A DNA stretch of 34,342 nucleotides from Opitutaceae bacterium (GCA_030648295.1 JAUSID010000224.1:1-34342); one strand, 5' to 3'. Numbered from the stretch's first letter, positions 24,348-33,245 are shown. The notes: generated by a model from the letters alone, not told the origin. Made by a program: numbers and translations.

Positions 24348-25027
24348 CCAGGGTTGGCGCCCGTTTCCTGCAGGACATAGCCTACCCCCCGCACCGTCTG
24401 AATGAGGGAGGGCTCCACTCCTCTATCCACTTTGTTGCGGAGATGGCTCATGTGCACCTCCACCAAGTTCGTCCCGCTGTCGAAATTGTAGTTCCAGACG
24501 TGCTGCTCGATCATCGTTTTCGTGAGCACCTGCCCCACGTTGTGCATCAGGTACTCCAGCAACGCAAATTCCTTTGGAGTCAACTCGATGGCCCTTCCGC
24601 CGCGACTCACCCGACGTGTGGTCGCGTCCAGGACAAGATCACCGACTTGGAATCTGGGCGGCTGTGGCGTACCGCGGCGAAGCAACGAGCGCACCCGGGC
24701 GATGAATTCGGCCACCGCGAACGGTTTGACCAGGTAGTCATCGCATCCGGTATTCAATCCCGTCACCCGGTCGTGCACCGTGCCTTTGGCCGTCACCGCC
24801 AACACCGGCATCATTTTTCCGCGGTGCCGCAACGTCTTCACAACGGTCAGGCCGTCGCATTTGGGCAGCATCAGATCGACGACGATCACGTCGTAGTCGG
24901 TCGCGGACGCCAGCGCCAAGCCTTCTTCGCCGTCGTAGGCACAATCAACCGCGTAGCCAGTTTCTGCGAGGCTTCGCCTCATGAAACTCGCCACGCGTTG
25001 GTCGTCTTCAATAACTAGGATTCGCAT
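24344..25027 (-). CDS. OmpR/PhoB-family response regulator (CusR-like)
   Basis: This 227-residue protein has a receiver with acidic pair Asp8-Asp9, phosphoacceptor Asp51 (VVDLMLPKCDG) and the conserved Lys in DYLVKPF. A winged-helix DNA-binding domain follows from about 125 (RRVSRGGRAIELTPKEFALLE, then the recognition-helix region NLVEVHMSHLRNKV). It is the first gene of the - strand block regulator-HK2-cupredoxin-HK1 and the only canonical regulator in the window, so both kinases may converge on it. Its targets are probably the cytochrome, porin and cupredoxin genes, which is inference from position. Confidence 0.96.
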   Translation of the reverse strand: MRILVIEDDQRVASFMRRSLAETGYAVDCAYDGEEGLALASATDYDVIVVDLMLPKCDGLTVVKTLRHRGKMMPVLAVTAKGTVHDRVTGLNTGCDDYLVKPFAVAEFIARVRSLLRRGTPQPPRFQVGDLVLDATTRRVSRGGRAIELTPKEFALLEYLMHNVGQVLTKTMIEQHVWNYNFDSGTNLVEVHMSHLRNKVDRGVEPSLIQTVRGVGYVLQETGANPG

Positions 25028-25154
25028 TGCGATGCCCTCATGGCACGTGGATTAGAGATATATTCAAAAGCTGGTGACGGCCATGGCGGCGAAGAAGTGC
25101 GTGGTGCGGCCTCACTCGCGATGCAGTCGACCAAACGCCCGGCGTCCGCAACGC

Positions 25155-27863
25155 TCACGAGGTCTGGCGCACGACAAAGTACGGCTGGTTGGATAGGTCG
25201 GCGGCCAGTCCCGGGCTCAACCACACCTGTCCGTCGTTAGAGTGTAGTTCGAAGTAATACATCACCGCGTACGGCGAGTCCGTATACTCGGCCGGAATGG
25301 TCTGCCGGAACGTGTTGCCTTGCCGCGTCAGGTCGACGACCCGCGGCTCTTCGCCTTGGTTGACGCGCCGGTAATGCAACCGCACTTGTGCGATCGATTC
25401 GCGGGCCGGCACCCCCAGCTCGATCGCCAGCGGCTCTCCGCGCCGGAACGACGCCGGCGGCACATGCGCGAGTCGCGCCCGCTGGCCGGGTTTCGTCGCG
25501 GATGCGAGCGCGTTCGCGAACAGCGCCGCCGCCTTATCCGGCTGGGCGGGGACGTTCGCAGGCAACTGGCTGAATGCCTTTTCCATTGCCGCGAGGTCGC
25601 TTTGAATCGCCGGCAGCCGATCCGCCCAATGTCCGCGCAAGACCGGCTCGCGGCCATAGGTGAGATCATCGCGATAGGCCGTCCTACTGACGTCGATGAT
25701 TTTCTGCCACGTGTCCCGTGCGGCGCGATAATGCTTCACCGCCTGCTCGAGGGCGGCGCTCGATTTCTTCCGCTGAGACACCGCGTAAGCGACGCCGGCG
25801 CGCAGCTTCTGCGCGAGGAACCGGCCGGTTCCGCTCTGAATCGCCACGTCGATCGCCAGCCGCCGGAACGCCGCACTGGCCGGCCGCCTAATCGCGGCTT
25901 TCGCCTTGGCCAGATCAGCGTCGGCGCCATCGGCGAGTGCTTCGAGCCACCGGGCGACGTCGAGCGGAGAATATTTCCCGCTCCGCGTTGCCTTCACCAG
26001 CTCATCGGCGAATTCGTCGATGCTGGAGAACAGGTTGGGATCGATCGCGTGCACGGCGGTGAACCGCCCGCCGATGATCGGGATGTTGGTATAAATCTCC
26101 GGCCAGTAGCTGTTGTTCGACGCGGACGGCAGGTGCGCCGTCGTCACGAGCGGCAGGATCCGGCTGGCTTGCGCGAGCGCGCCTTCGCAGTCGCGCGCCG
26201 CCGGACCGAATTCCGCCCGCAGAAAACGGCGCCAGCCGTCGGCATCCGTTTTCGGGTTGTACAGGAGCCGGCCCCACACCCGGTAAGTGATGAGATGCTT
26301 CTGCCAGTCTCCCGCCGGCCGCAGTGCCGTATCCGCGTATCCATTTCGTTCACCCGGCAGGCCCGAGCCCATCCGACCTTTGAATGAGAGCGGCTCGCAC
26401 AACTCCAGCCCGAGCGAGCCGCAAAAATGCGATAGCTGGCCGTACCCCGCGGCCATCGCCGGATCGCCCCACAGGAGAAACCGCTGCGTACCCGGCCACA
26501 TCCGGTAAAGCACGCCGTAGCGGCGGTCCTCGCGCAGGTAATCGCCATAACCGTAGCGGGTGAAACGCCGCTCCTGCTCGATCGTCGCGGTCTTGCCCGC
26601 CACGCGCTGGAACTTCTCTCCTTTCTGGATGCCGGCCTGGTGATATGGCAGCCCCATGTGCTCGGCCCAATATTTCGGCGACACGTTGACCGGCATCCCC
26701 GTCTTAATCGCCATGTCGAGCAGCTTGTGCTCAATGCCCTTCGAGTGGATGTCGATCTCGACGCGGCGACCGCAGCGCGCCACGCCTTCGAAGATCATCG
26801 GCCAGAATTCATACGATCCCTGCGGGACCCCGCTCTCGGAATGGCAGCGGAACGTGACGCCGTCGATACTTGGGCACGCGCGCAGCAGCTGCTCGAGTGC
26901 GGCGCGACAATAAGGGCCGTGAGTCTCCGTCGTGAGTCCGTCGATCGGGTAATTGACCTTCGGACTATTGGCGAACTCATACGCGTGCGTCCAGAGCCCG
27001 AGCTGGAAATGCAAGCCGCGGCCGGTGGTTTCCGCGCCAATCCAGCGCAGCATCGCGAGGTTCCGCTCCCGTTCCGCGTCGGGCAGCCCGCGCGCCGTCA
27101 CGTTGAAACCCGGCACCGTCAGCAAAAATGGATACGCAAAATAGAAATAGGAATCCGGCACGTTGCGCGGCGCATTGTAGCCGAGCCCGAGGGTGAGACT
27201 GAACCGGTTGAACCGCTGCGCCACCAGCATGCCGAGATACTCGGTCCAGAACTTCTGGTCGTAGAACCACGCCTTGTCCTCGACATCGCTGCTGAAGAGC
27301 CGCGCCACACTCCGGATGGGATTGGCCGGCTGCTCCACGAGCCTGGCCGTTTTCAGCACGGTCAGCGGCGCGTCGCCATAATACACGCGATCCGCGAGCT
27401 CCAGCAGCGCGTAAACCAGTCCGCGCCCATCGGAGCCACACACGGCCAGCACGGCGTGGCCCGCCGCGCGCCCGCGCGCGAGGACCAATGCCTCGGCGGC
27501 TTCAGGCACCGGCACGCCCGCACTCGCGAGCGCCTGGGCGACGACGCTCGCACGGCGGCTCCCAACCAGGATGCACTCCGCGTCCGCCGGAACGTCCGCC
27601 AGCCGCGAAAATGGCCGCACGCTGACGCCGCGAGCCTCGAGCGCTGAGCGTAATTGTCCCACCGCCCACTGCACGGGCGGTGTCTTCGTCGTCGCGTCGC
27701 TTGTGTCCACCACCACGGCGACACCGCTGCCGGCACCCTGGCCGAACACCCGCGTTCCAAGCAGGGTTCCGCTCGCGACCAATGCCGTCGCCGCGGTGGT
27801 TTTTCTGATGAAATCGCGACGGCTTTCGCGAGCGCGGAATGAATTCGTTTCGCTGGAGGGCAT
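25155..27863 (-). CDS. Tat-exported large protein, glycoside-hydrolase-like (GH67-N/GH20b-type N-domain)
   Basis: This 902-residue protein has a twin-arginine signal (SRRDFIRKTTAATALV) ending near VFGQ. Residues 45-160 resemble the alpha/beta N-domain that precedes barrels in GH20, GH67 and GH84 enzymes (GVAVVVDTSDATT, AVCGSDGRGLVYALLELADRV). The middle looks like a TIM barrel (FNRFSLTLGLGYNAPR, GVTFRCHSESGVPQ). The C-terminal 300 residues are helical, followed by a beta-rich cap. I do not recognise a precise family or the catalytic acids. It probably acts on a periplasmic or surface polysaccharide. The stop is 127 bp from the start of the response regulator. Confidence 0.8.
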   Translation of the reverse strand: MPSSETNSFRARESRRDFIRKTTAATALVASGTLLGTRVFGQGAGSGVAVVVDTSDATTKTPPVQWAVGQLRSALEARGVSVRPFSRLADVPADAECILVGSRRASVVAQALASAGVPVPEAAEALVLARGRAAGHAVLAVCGSDGRGLVYALLELADRVYYGDAPLTVLKTARLVEQPANPIRSVARLFSSDVEDKAWFYDQKFWTEYLGMLVAQRFNRFSLTLGLGYNAPRNVPDSYFYFAYPFLLTVPGFNVTARGLPDAERERNLAMLRWIGAETTGRGLHFQLGLWTHAYEFANSPKVNYPIDGLTTETHGPYCRAALEQLLRACPSIDGVTFRCHSESGVPQGSYEFWPMIFEGVARCGRRVEIDIHSKGIEHKLLDMAIKTGMPVNVSPKYWAEHMGLPYHQAGIQKGEKFQRVAGKTATIEQERRFTRYGYGDYLREDRRYGVLYRMWPGTQRFLLWGDPAMAAGYGQLSHFCGSLGLELCEPLSFKGRMGSGLPGERNGYADTALRPAGDWQKHLITYRVWGRLLYNPKTDADGWRRFLRAEFGPAARDCEGALAQASRILPLVTTAHLPSASNNSYWPEIYTNIPIIGGRFTAVHAIDPNLFSSIDEFADELVKATRSGKYSPLDVARWLEALADGADADLAKAKAAIRRPASAAFRRLAIDVAIQSGTGRFLAQKLRAGVAYAVSQRKKSSAALEQAVKHYRAARDTWQKIIDVSRTAYRDDLTYGREPVLRGHWADRLPAIQSDLAAMEKAFSQLPANVPAQPDKAAALFANALASATKPGQRARLAHVPPASFRRGEPLAIELGVPARESIAQVRLHYRRVNQGEEPRVVDLTRQGNTFRQTIPAEYTDSPYAVMYYFELHSNDGQVWLSPGLAADLSNQPYFVVRQTS

Positions 27864-28100
27864 TTAGTTTGGGGGTAAGGGCGCAGGGGATTCAGGGGTC
27901 TGCACCACGCCGGCTCCGGCTGAAAATCGGCCGGAGCGGTTACGCGGCCAGATGAAGCCAGACGCGGCGGCATTTAACTACCGATATTTTGCGTACCATG
28001 ACGTGGATCTTGGCCAGGGCCGCGGCAGGCGAAACTCGGCGCGCCCGGACACCCTCGCCGCGACGACCGGCATCAAATTCCGAATACGTGTCAGGGAATC

Positions 28101-28289
28101 GCGTCCGGCCGCCCGGCAGTTTTCCTGCTTCCGACCCCCGAAGGGGCCCGGTGGCAACCTCGCGGCGCGCGCCGGACTCGGCAACATCCGCAGCTGACGC
28201 TGCAGTCGCCGGCCCCGCCGGCCGGATCATTCGACGCCGGGGCCGCCGCGCGTGGCCAGGCCATCTTCAACACGGAAGTCCGGGTCTAA
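28101..28289 (+). pseudogene. Fragment of a c-type cytochrome, cut off just before its CxxCH
   Basis: The frame reads ...QLTLQSPAPPAGSFDAGAAARGQAIFNT and then EVRV-stop. The SFDA-x-AAARG-x-A-x-FN pattern is what precedes the haem motif in a family of large secreted cytochromes c I know from Verrucomicrobiota and Acidobacteriota. No start codon fits. The haem and everything after it are missing, and the frame runs directly into the end of a gene relic on the opposite strand (stops overlap at 28286-28289). The 237 bp between 27864 and 28100 show nothing convincing. Confidence 0.4.
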
Positions 28290-28813
28290 GGCGATTCCTC
28301 CGCGGCTGGCGGCACCGAACTCGCAGCCGCGGCGATGATGCCGTCTTCCGCCGCCGGTTGCATTGCCGCCCGCAGATATGGCACGAGCCGGCGCGTGAAC
28401 TCGACCGAGTCCGGCGCGGAGAGATGCGAGTACTCCGGGCATTGGAATTCGCGCAGGTCCGCGTGGTCCGCGAAATGGATCGCCGGCGCCGCATTCTCCC
28501 GGACCAGCCGGTCCCATGTCGCGGCGCGAGGCGCAATTTTCTCCTCGTGCCCGGCCAGCGGCCCCGTCACGGGCAGCCGCAGGAAGGCGACGTGACCTTC
28601 GAGGGGTACGGCCAGCCCGTGGCTCCAGCGTTGTGCGTGGTTCCATGAGTGATACCGGCGGAGCGCCTTCTCCGAGGCCTCGACCGGCGGGCTGCCGGCG
28701 GGCGCGAGGTACATCGCGGGCACGATGTCGAGCAGCACGGTGCCGTGAAACGACTCGTCCGCCGCGAGGTGCGCGAGAATTGGATACGGCGAGCTGCCCA
28801 CGAGCGCGAGCTG
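28286..28813 (-). pseudogene. C-terminal fragment of an SGNH-like protein of the kind paired with MBOAT acyltransferases
   Basis: The open frame reads QLALVGSSPYPILAHLAADE, then FHGTVLLDIVPAMYL and, later, HSWNHAQRWSHGL and SHLSAPDSVEF. This is the tail of a secreted SGNH/AlgX-like protein; the N-terminal half with the nucleophile Ser is absent. There is no proper start (GTG 28801 is internal). It abuts the MBOAT fragment out of frame, as expected if one deletion removed the end of one gene and the beginning of the next. Confidence 0.6.
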
Positions 28814-28814
28814 A

Positions 28815-29075
28815 CGAGATGCCGATGGGCAGGAAAAGATCGAGATGGGGCGGCTGGTATTGGATGCCCGCCTGGGCGAGCAGCCAGGTGAAGTTCTCCA
28901 GCAGGAAGTTTCCGTATTTGAAGAACCCGAGCATGCTGAGGTTCGACGCGAGGCTCGCCACCAGCCAGCCGCGCCGGGCCCGCGCCGTCGTTGCCGAACT
29001 GATACGGGCGCCGAGGGCCCAATCGAGGGCGGTGGTGCCGAACAGCAGCGGCGCGAACGCGGCGTCCCTTTGCAC
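28815..29075 (-). pseudogene. Internal fragment of an MBOAT-family O-acyltransferase (AlgI-like)
   Basis: About 87 residues are readable: LLFGTTALDWALGARI, a basic loop, then LSMLGFFKYGNFLLENFTWL and LDLFLPIGIS, which match the early membrane segments of AlgI/DltB-type acyltransferases. The preceding 40-60 residues and the following 350 or more, including the catalytic His, are missing. The frame continues into unrelated residues after LPIGIS, marking a deletion junction near 28814. It follows the end of the gene at 29105 by 29 bp. Confidence 0.7.
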
Positions 29076-29104
29076 GGAAATTCGCTCGCGGTCCGGAACT
29101 CTAC

Positions 29105-31702
29105 TCAGCTCCCATGCCGTTTCACGTAAAGCGCGAGTTCGTTGCCGAGCTCGGCAGGTTTCTGCCAGGCGGCCTCGCCGCCGGAAACCGACACTTGGTC
29201 ACGCGTGACGGACTTGCCGGTCACGGTATCCAACCAGAGGAGCCGATAGTTGCCGGCGCGAAGTCCCTTGAGTCCCATCGCCCCTTCATAGGCGTAGGTG
29301 TAGGCGATATACGAATCGCGCCCGGCCAGCACCCACTTGGTCGATTGCGCCGCACGCGAATCTGACGGCTGCATCGTATGAAAATCCGTCTGCTCCATGA
29401 AACGCGCGATGTGGCCATCCGCGTCCAGCAGATTGCCGCGCCGCAGCACATCGTGGCCTGACTCCATCGTGTGCTGGCCCGTCATGACGCTGGACCACAT
29501 GTAAATCCGGCTCTGCGGCTGCGTCCGCGGGAAGCGCTCGGTTTCGTTTTTCATCATGATGAACCGGCCATAGCCAACGCGCGACCACCTCAGATACGCC
29601 TCGTGCTGTGCCTCGTAGTCATCACCGTGCGGCAGCACGTGCAGCCAAGTGATGAGATGGACGTTCGGATCCGAATAAAAGTCGCCGGGGTAGACAAAGT
29701 CTTTCCCGATGTCCTTTTCCCCGGTGTCCGGCGCGACGAAGCTCAGGATGATCGGGTGGTGGTGATTGTCCGTCTTGGCGATCAACTCCGTCGTCTTCAT
29801 GATGTGCGGAATCTGCGTGCGCGGCAGCTTGTTCACGCTTTCGCCGACGCTCCACACGATGTTCTTGAGTCGCTTCCAGCGATTGACGATCCCCTCGATG
29901 AAGCGGTGCTCGTCCGGGTGCAGGTTGCCGTCCTTGTCCAGGGTCCAACCGATTTTTTCGACGTCGGTCGCATCGTCGTAGAAGTCGACGTGCACCACGA
30001 CGCCGGCCGCCTCGAACTGGGCAATCCAGCCTTCCCATTGCGCCAGCACGGCGTCGTTGAGCGGCTTCGCCGGATCGTGGTCGACGAAGGGACAGTGCTT
30101 GTCGTCGCCTTCGTTCTTGATGTTGCTGCGATTCATCCGCCAGAGGATGACGTGGAACGCGTTCGCGCCCGACGCCACCAAGCGATCGATGATCCGCTGC
30201 TGTTCGCCCTTCGATCGCGTGCCGTCCTTGTTCAGCTCACCCAGAAAAAGGAATAGCTCCGGATTGTCGGGACCACAGAGAAACGCGGGCCCGCCACCAT
30301 TGTATTTCAGGTAGCCGGGGGTCTTTCCGGCCACGATGATTTGGCCGGGCAGCGCGTCCTTGACGTCGAGCGGTCCCGTCGCGGTAAAACGCGCGTGTGA
30401 CGGCCGGGAGTCGGAGCGCGTGGTGCCGGGCGCATTCCTCGCGGCGCTCGCCGCGTTGAACTGCACATAGTCGAGCTTCGGCGTTTCCGCGCCATCCGCT
30501 TTCACCACCACCTTGATCTCGTCACCGGCCTTGATCGCGAGACCCTTGAACATCCGGCTCTGCCAGCTATCCGTGTCGGCGGAGGCGGTCCACGTGTCCC
30601 CGCGCTGCGCGCCGCCGACCATCAGCTTGTATTCGGACCGTCCCTGTTTCCCGTCGAAATACCGCACCTCGACGTCGAACTGACCGCTACTCGGCGCGAA
30701 CGGCTGATTGAGCGCACCGGTGATGCTGCCCTGTTTAGCGCCGGAAAGCTGCACGGAAACGCGGTGCGACGCCGTGCGATCGTTGCGGCGCTCCGCCATG
30801 AAATTCTCCAGCCGCTGGAAATTCTCCGCTTCAATCCGGATCTCGTTCCGCGCGCTCACCGGCGTGGGTCGTTGTTTGTCGTCAAGCAGGGCCTTCAGTT
30901 TCTCCGTCGTGGCCTCCTCGTCGCCGGTCAGAAGAAAATAGGTCATCGTCGCGTCGGAGACATCGCAGCGACCCTCCACCTGCAGCCGCGAGAAGATCCA
31001 GCCGAGCCGCTGGTCGGCGGAGTCGCGCATCCACTGCCACTTCGCCCATTGTTCCGGCGTCGAGCTCGTGCGCGTGGAATCGGCGAGGAGGTTCCCCGGC
31101 TTCACCTGCACCCAGTTCACGCCGGTTTCGATGATGTCGCGCTTGGTATATTTGTGCAGGTGCAGCTTCTCCGGCTGCGCATAGCCGTCGTTCCACACGC
31201 TGTGTGAAATGCAGTAGATGTGCTTCCGTTTCGCCGGGTCGGAGCGCTTGATGCCGAGCAGCGGCACCTCCATCGGTCCGGCGAGGATGTAATAAAGCGG
31301 GTTGTCGGCAGACGATGCGTTGATCGCCTTCCTGATGCTCTCGATCGCGCCCTCGAGATCCTTCTGGCAGTCGAACATCACGCTCGCCGGCATCCGGTAG
31401 CGTTCAATGGATCCGCGGACGCTGTCGGTCATCTCGCGGTAGAACCGGTCATCCTTCGTCTGGAGGATATTGTTGTAGTCGACGTGAACGACGCGGTCCA
31501 TCAACCCGAAGGCATCGATCATCGCAAACGCGACGGGAAACGCGCCCCAATCGTCCTCGTCGTTCGCGTTGCCATCGGCGCTGTGCGCGATTCGTCCCTT
31601 GAAGTTCGCGCCGTCCCATGGCCCCGGACTGGCCGCGAGGGCAAGGCTGGGAAACGCGAGCAGCGTTATCAGGCAGGCGAGAGGAGAAAGGCAGTGTTTC
31701 AT
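29105..31702 (-). CDS. Large secreted multidomain protein: nucleoside-hydrolase-like, carbohydrate-binding and glycosidase-like parts
   Basis: From ATG 31702 this gives 865 residues with a signal peptide (MKHCLSPLACLITLLAFPSL); the frame is open to 31801 through a repeat, so the internal ATG is preferred. Residues 25-290 (GRIAHSADGNANDEDDWGAF; YYILAGPMEVPLLGI) resemble an Asp-rich, nucleoside-hydrolase-like fold. Residues 300-430 form a CBM6/35-like sandwich (RIEAENFQRLENF ... KLDYVQFNA). From about 450 the protein resembles a glycosidase TIM barrel of the apiosidase/DUF4038 sort (GYLKYNGGGPAFLCGPDNPE, ANAFHVILWRMN, NIVWSVGESVNK). It probably cleaves a plant or algal glycan outside the cell. 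The exact activity is unknown. Confidence 0.82.
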   Translation of the reverse strand: MKHCLSPLACLITLLAFPSLALAASPGPWDGANFKGRIAHSADGNANDEDDWGAFPVAFAMIDAFGLMDRVVHVDYNNILQTKDDRFYREMTDSVRGSIERYRMPASVMFDCQKDLEGAIESIRKAINASSADNPLYYILAGPMEVPLLGIKRSDPAKRKHIYCISHSVWNDGYAQPEKLHLHKYTKRDIIETGVNWVQVKPGNLLADSTRTSSTPEQWAKWQWMRDSADQRLGWIFSRLQVEGRCDVSDATMTYFLLTGDEEATTEKLKALLDDKQRPTPVSARNEIRIEAENFQRLENFMAERRNDRTASHRVSVQLSGAKQGSITGALNQPFAPSSGQFDVEVRYFDGKQGRSEYKLMVGGAQRGDTWTASADTDSWQSRMFKGLAIKAGDEIKVVVKADGAETPKLDYVQFNAASAARNAPGTTRSDSRPSHARFTATGPLDVKDALPGQIIVAGKTPGYLKYNGGGPAFLCGPDNPELFLFLGELNKDGTRSKGEQQRIIDRLVASGANAFHVILWRMNRSNIKNEGDDKHCPFVDHDPAKPLNDAVLAQWEGWIAQFEAAGVVVHVDFYDDATDVEKIGWTLDKDGNLHPDEHRFIEGIVNRWKRLKNIVWSVGESVNKLPRTQIPHIMKTTELIAKTDNHHHPIILSFVAPDTGEKDIGKDFVYPGDFYSDPNVHLITWLHVLPHGDDYEAQHEAYLRWSRVGYGRFIMMKNETERFPRTQPQSRIYMWSSVMTGQHTMESGHDVLRRGNLLDADGHIARFMEQTDFHTMQPSDSRAAQSTKWVLAGRDSYIAYTYAYEGAMGLKGLRAGNYRLLWLDTVTGKSVTRDQVSVSGGEAAWQKPAELGNELALYVKRHGS

Positions 31703-31728
31703 GGTGCTTGAAAAATAATTCGGGATTC

Positions 31729-31764
31729 GGTCTCTGGTCCCTAGTCTCTGGTCCCTGGTCTCTC
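31729..31764. repeat. 14-bp tandem repeat, about 2.5 copies
   Basis: Units ggtctctggtccct (31729-31742) and agtctctggtccct (31743-31756) are followed by a partial ggtctctc. On the - strand the unit reads agggaccagaga. It supplies the stop codon and last residues (ERPGTRD) of the hydrolase gene at 31741 and lies in the leader of the downstream gene. It looks like an intergenic repeat that has extended a coding end. Confidence 0.7.
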
Positions 31765-32694
31765 TGATGGCGCAATCAGGGCTGCCCCAATCCGATACCA
31801 CGGCTCCATCTGCGGATTGAGCGACGCGGGGCGGCGCTGAAAATGCGGATTCACCGTCGCCACCCGGCGCGTCGCGACGATGAGCGGCCGCTCGGCGGTC
31901 GTCGATGCCACGAGGTTGGCGGAGAACGGGGAGTCCACCTCGACCGGACCGTATTCCGGCTTCGGCGTGCCGCGGACGATGTGGCGCGACTCGAGCATGC
32001 CGGTGAGATCATCCCAAATCGTGCTGTCCACGGTGTTGGCCATGATCACCCAGACGTTGTTCCGCAGCGCGCGCGGCACGTTCCAATACCAGCCGAACGA
32101 CTCGACCCACTCGCACGCGAAGTTGTTCGACAGCTCGAACGTCACGCGCGCGCCCTGTTGGATCGGAATCTCCTCCACGCCGCGCAGCCAGCGGTCCGCG
32201 CAGATCATGCCGCTACACGGCACGCCATCGATGCGGAAGACGCCGGGCATCGGGGCACGCGGATTATTGAAGAGCTTGTCGTAGTGAAACACCTCCGCGC
32301 CGTCCGGCCCGAACACGCGCATCCAGTTGACCATCTTCTTCAGCGCGGCGGAGTGATTCACGCCGCCAAGCACGACGTAGACGCCATGACGTTTCGCCGC
32401 GCCGCGGACCTGCGCGAGGGCCGCCGCGACCGCGGCGGGCGGATCGCCGGCGCGCGCGTTCAACGCGCCCTCGGGAAACACCGCCACGCGCGCACCACGG
32501 GCGGCCGCGTCGCCGATGCCGGCGACAATCCGATCGCGGTTGCCGTCGAGCGTCGGCGCAAACGCCATCTGCACGACGGCGATTTTGAGCTTGGGCGAAT
32601 CGGCGGCATGGACGAACGGACACGCGAGCGCCAGGCACGCAGCCGTTCTGCCGGCCAGCCGAATGAGCGAGTGGAGGTGCCGGTGTGCGATCAT
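31741..32694 (-). CDS. Secreted carbon-nitrogen hydrolase (nitrilase superfamily)
   Basis: This 317-residue protein has a signal peptide (cleaved near PFVHA, about residue 30). The nitrilase triad is present: Glu75 (FPEGAL), Lys140 (YDKLF) and Cys165 (GMICADRW). Family members hydrolyse amides or nitriles, or condense amides. Export is unusual, since most nitrilase-family enzymes are cytosolic; the substrate may be a peptide or glycan amide. The start overlaps the upstream small ORF by 4 bp (ATGA). The last seven residues come from the 14-bp repeat, so the original end was probably slightly different. Confidence 0.88.
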   Translation of the reverse strand: MIAHRHLHSLIRLAGRTAACLALACPFVHAADSPKLKIAVVQMAFAPTLDGNRDRIVAGIGDAAARGARVAVFPEGALNARAGDPPAAVAAALAQVRGAAKRHGVYVVLGGVNHSAALKKMVNWMRVFGPDGAEVFHYDKLFNNPRAPMPGVFRIDGVPCSGMICADRWLRGVEEIPIQQGARVTFELSNNFACEWVESFGWYWNVPRALRNNVWVIMANTVDSTIWDDLTGMLESRHIVRGTPKPEYGPVEVDSPFSANLVASTTAERPLIVATRRVATVNPHFQRRPASLNPQMEPWYRIGAALIAPSERPGTRD

Positions 32695-33242
32695 CGGGCG
32701 GATCGATTCGGCGGTTTTCCGTCTTTGGCCGGCTGCGCGGCAATCACCAAGAACTCCGTCGGCGTATAGCGCCCGCCATATTGCTTCACGTGCGGATTCG
32801 TGCCCCAGAGGAGAATTCGGGCGTGGCGCGCTTCCTGGACTTGCGAGAACATGATCCGATGGATCCGGTGATTATCGCCGGACGCAATCTCCTCGGTGTC
32901 GACGGTGGCGTCAACGTCGCGCCACTCGCCGTCGCGCGTCGCGAGCTGCACTTCGAACCGCAACGGCGCCTTGCCGCTGCTCCATGCGGAGTCGTCGAAG
33001 TCCCGCTCCCGCCAGTTCGCCGGCGGCTCCTGCGTGCCCTTGAAATACCGCCAGCTCGAAATCTGCCACGCGCTGCTTGGATGGATGTAAACAGTGCCGG
33101 CGTGGGCGGTCCGCAATGAAAAGCAAGCAAGCACGAAGGCCCCCAGGCATAACCAAGCCTCGTGGCTACGAGCGCGCGCGAGTGGATGGATGTCCGCTCG
33201 CTCACGCTCGCTGCTCCGAACCAAGTCAGCTCGCGCAGCCAT
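32691..33242 (-). CDS. Small secreted protein that looks like two joined fragments of carbohydrate-binding domains
   Basis: This 183-residue protein has a hydrophobic signal-like segment at about 30-48 after a very basic N-terminus. Residues 55-95 (SSWRYFKGTQEPPANWRERD, FDDSAWSSGKAPLRF) match the short module found ahead of lamin-tail and CotH domains in Verrucomicrobiota. From residue 96 the text changes to a discoidin (F5/8 type C)-like end (EVQLATRDGEWRDV ... ARILLWGTNP). Each half is too short to be a whole domain set, suggesting an in-frame deletion near 32955. It is translated into the nitrilase gene by a 4-bp overlap. Whether it is functional is unclear. Confidence 0.5.
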   Translation of the reverse strand: MAARADLVRSSERERADIHPLARARSHEAWLCLGAFVLACFSLRTAHAGTVYIHPSSAWQISSWRYFKGTQEPPANWRERDFDDSAWSSGKAPLRFEVQLATRDGEWRDVDATVDTEEIASGDNHRIHRIMFSQVQEARHARILLWGTNPHVKQYGGRYTPTEFLVIAAQPAKDGKPPNRSAR

Positions 33243-33245
33243 TCC

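Noticed and set aside
27952-28197. 81-codon + strand ORF in the relic region
   Set aside because: No recognisable product; another + frame there reads as a cytochrome fragment.
31703-31801. Extension of the large secreted protein through the 14-bp repeat
   Set aside because: Residues such as RETRDQRLGTRDR are repeat translation; the signal peptide starts at 31702.
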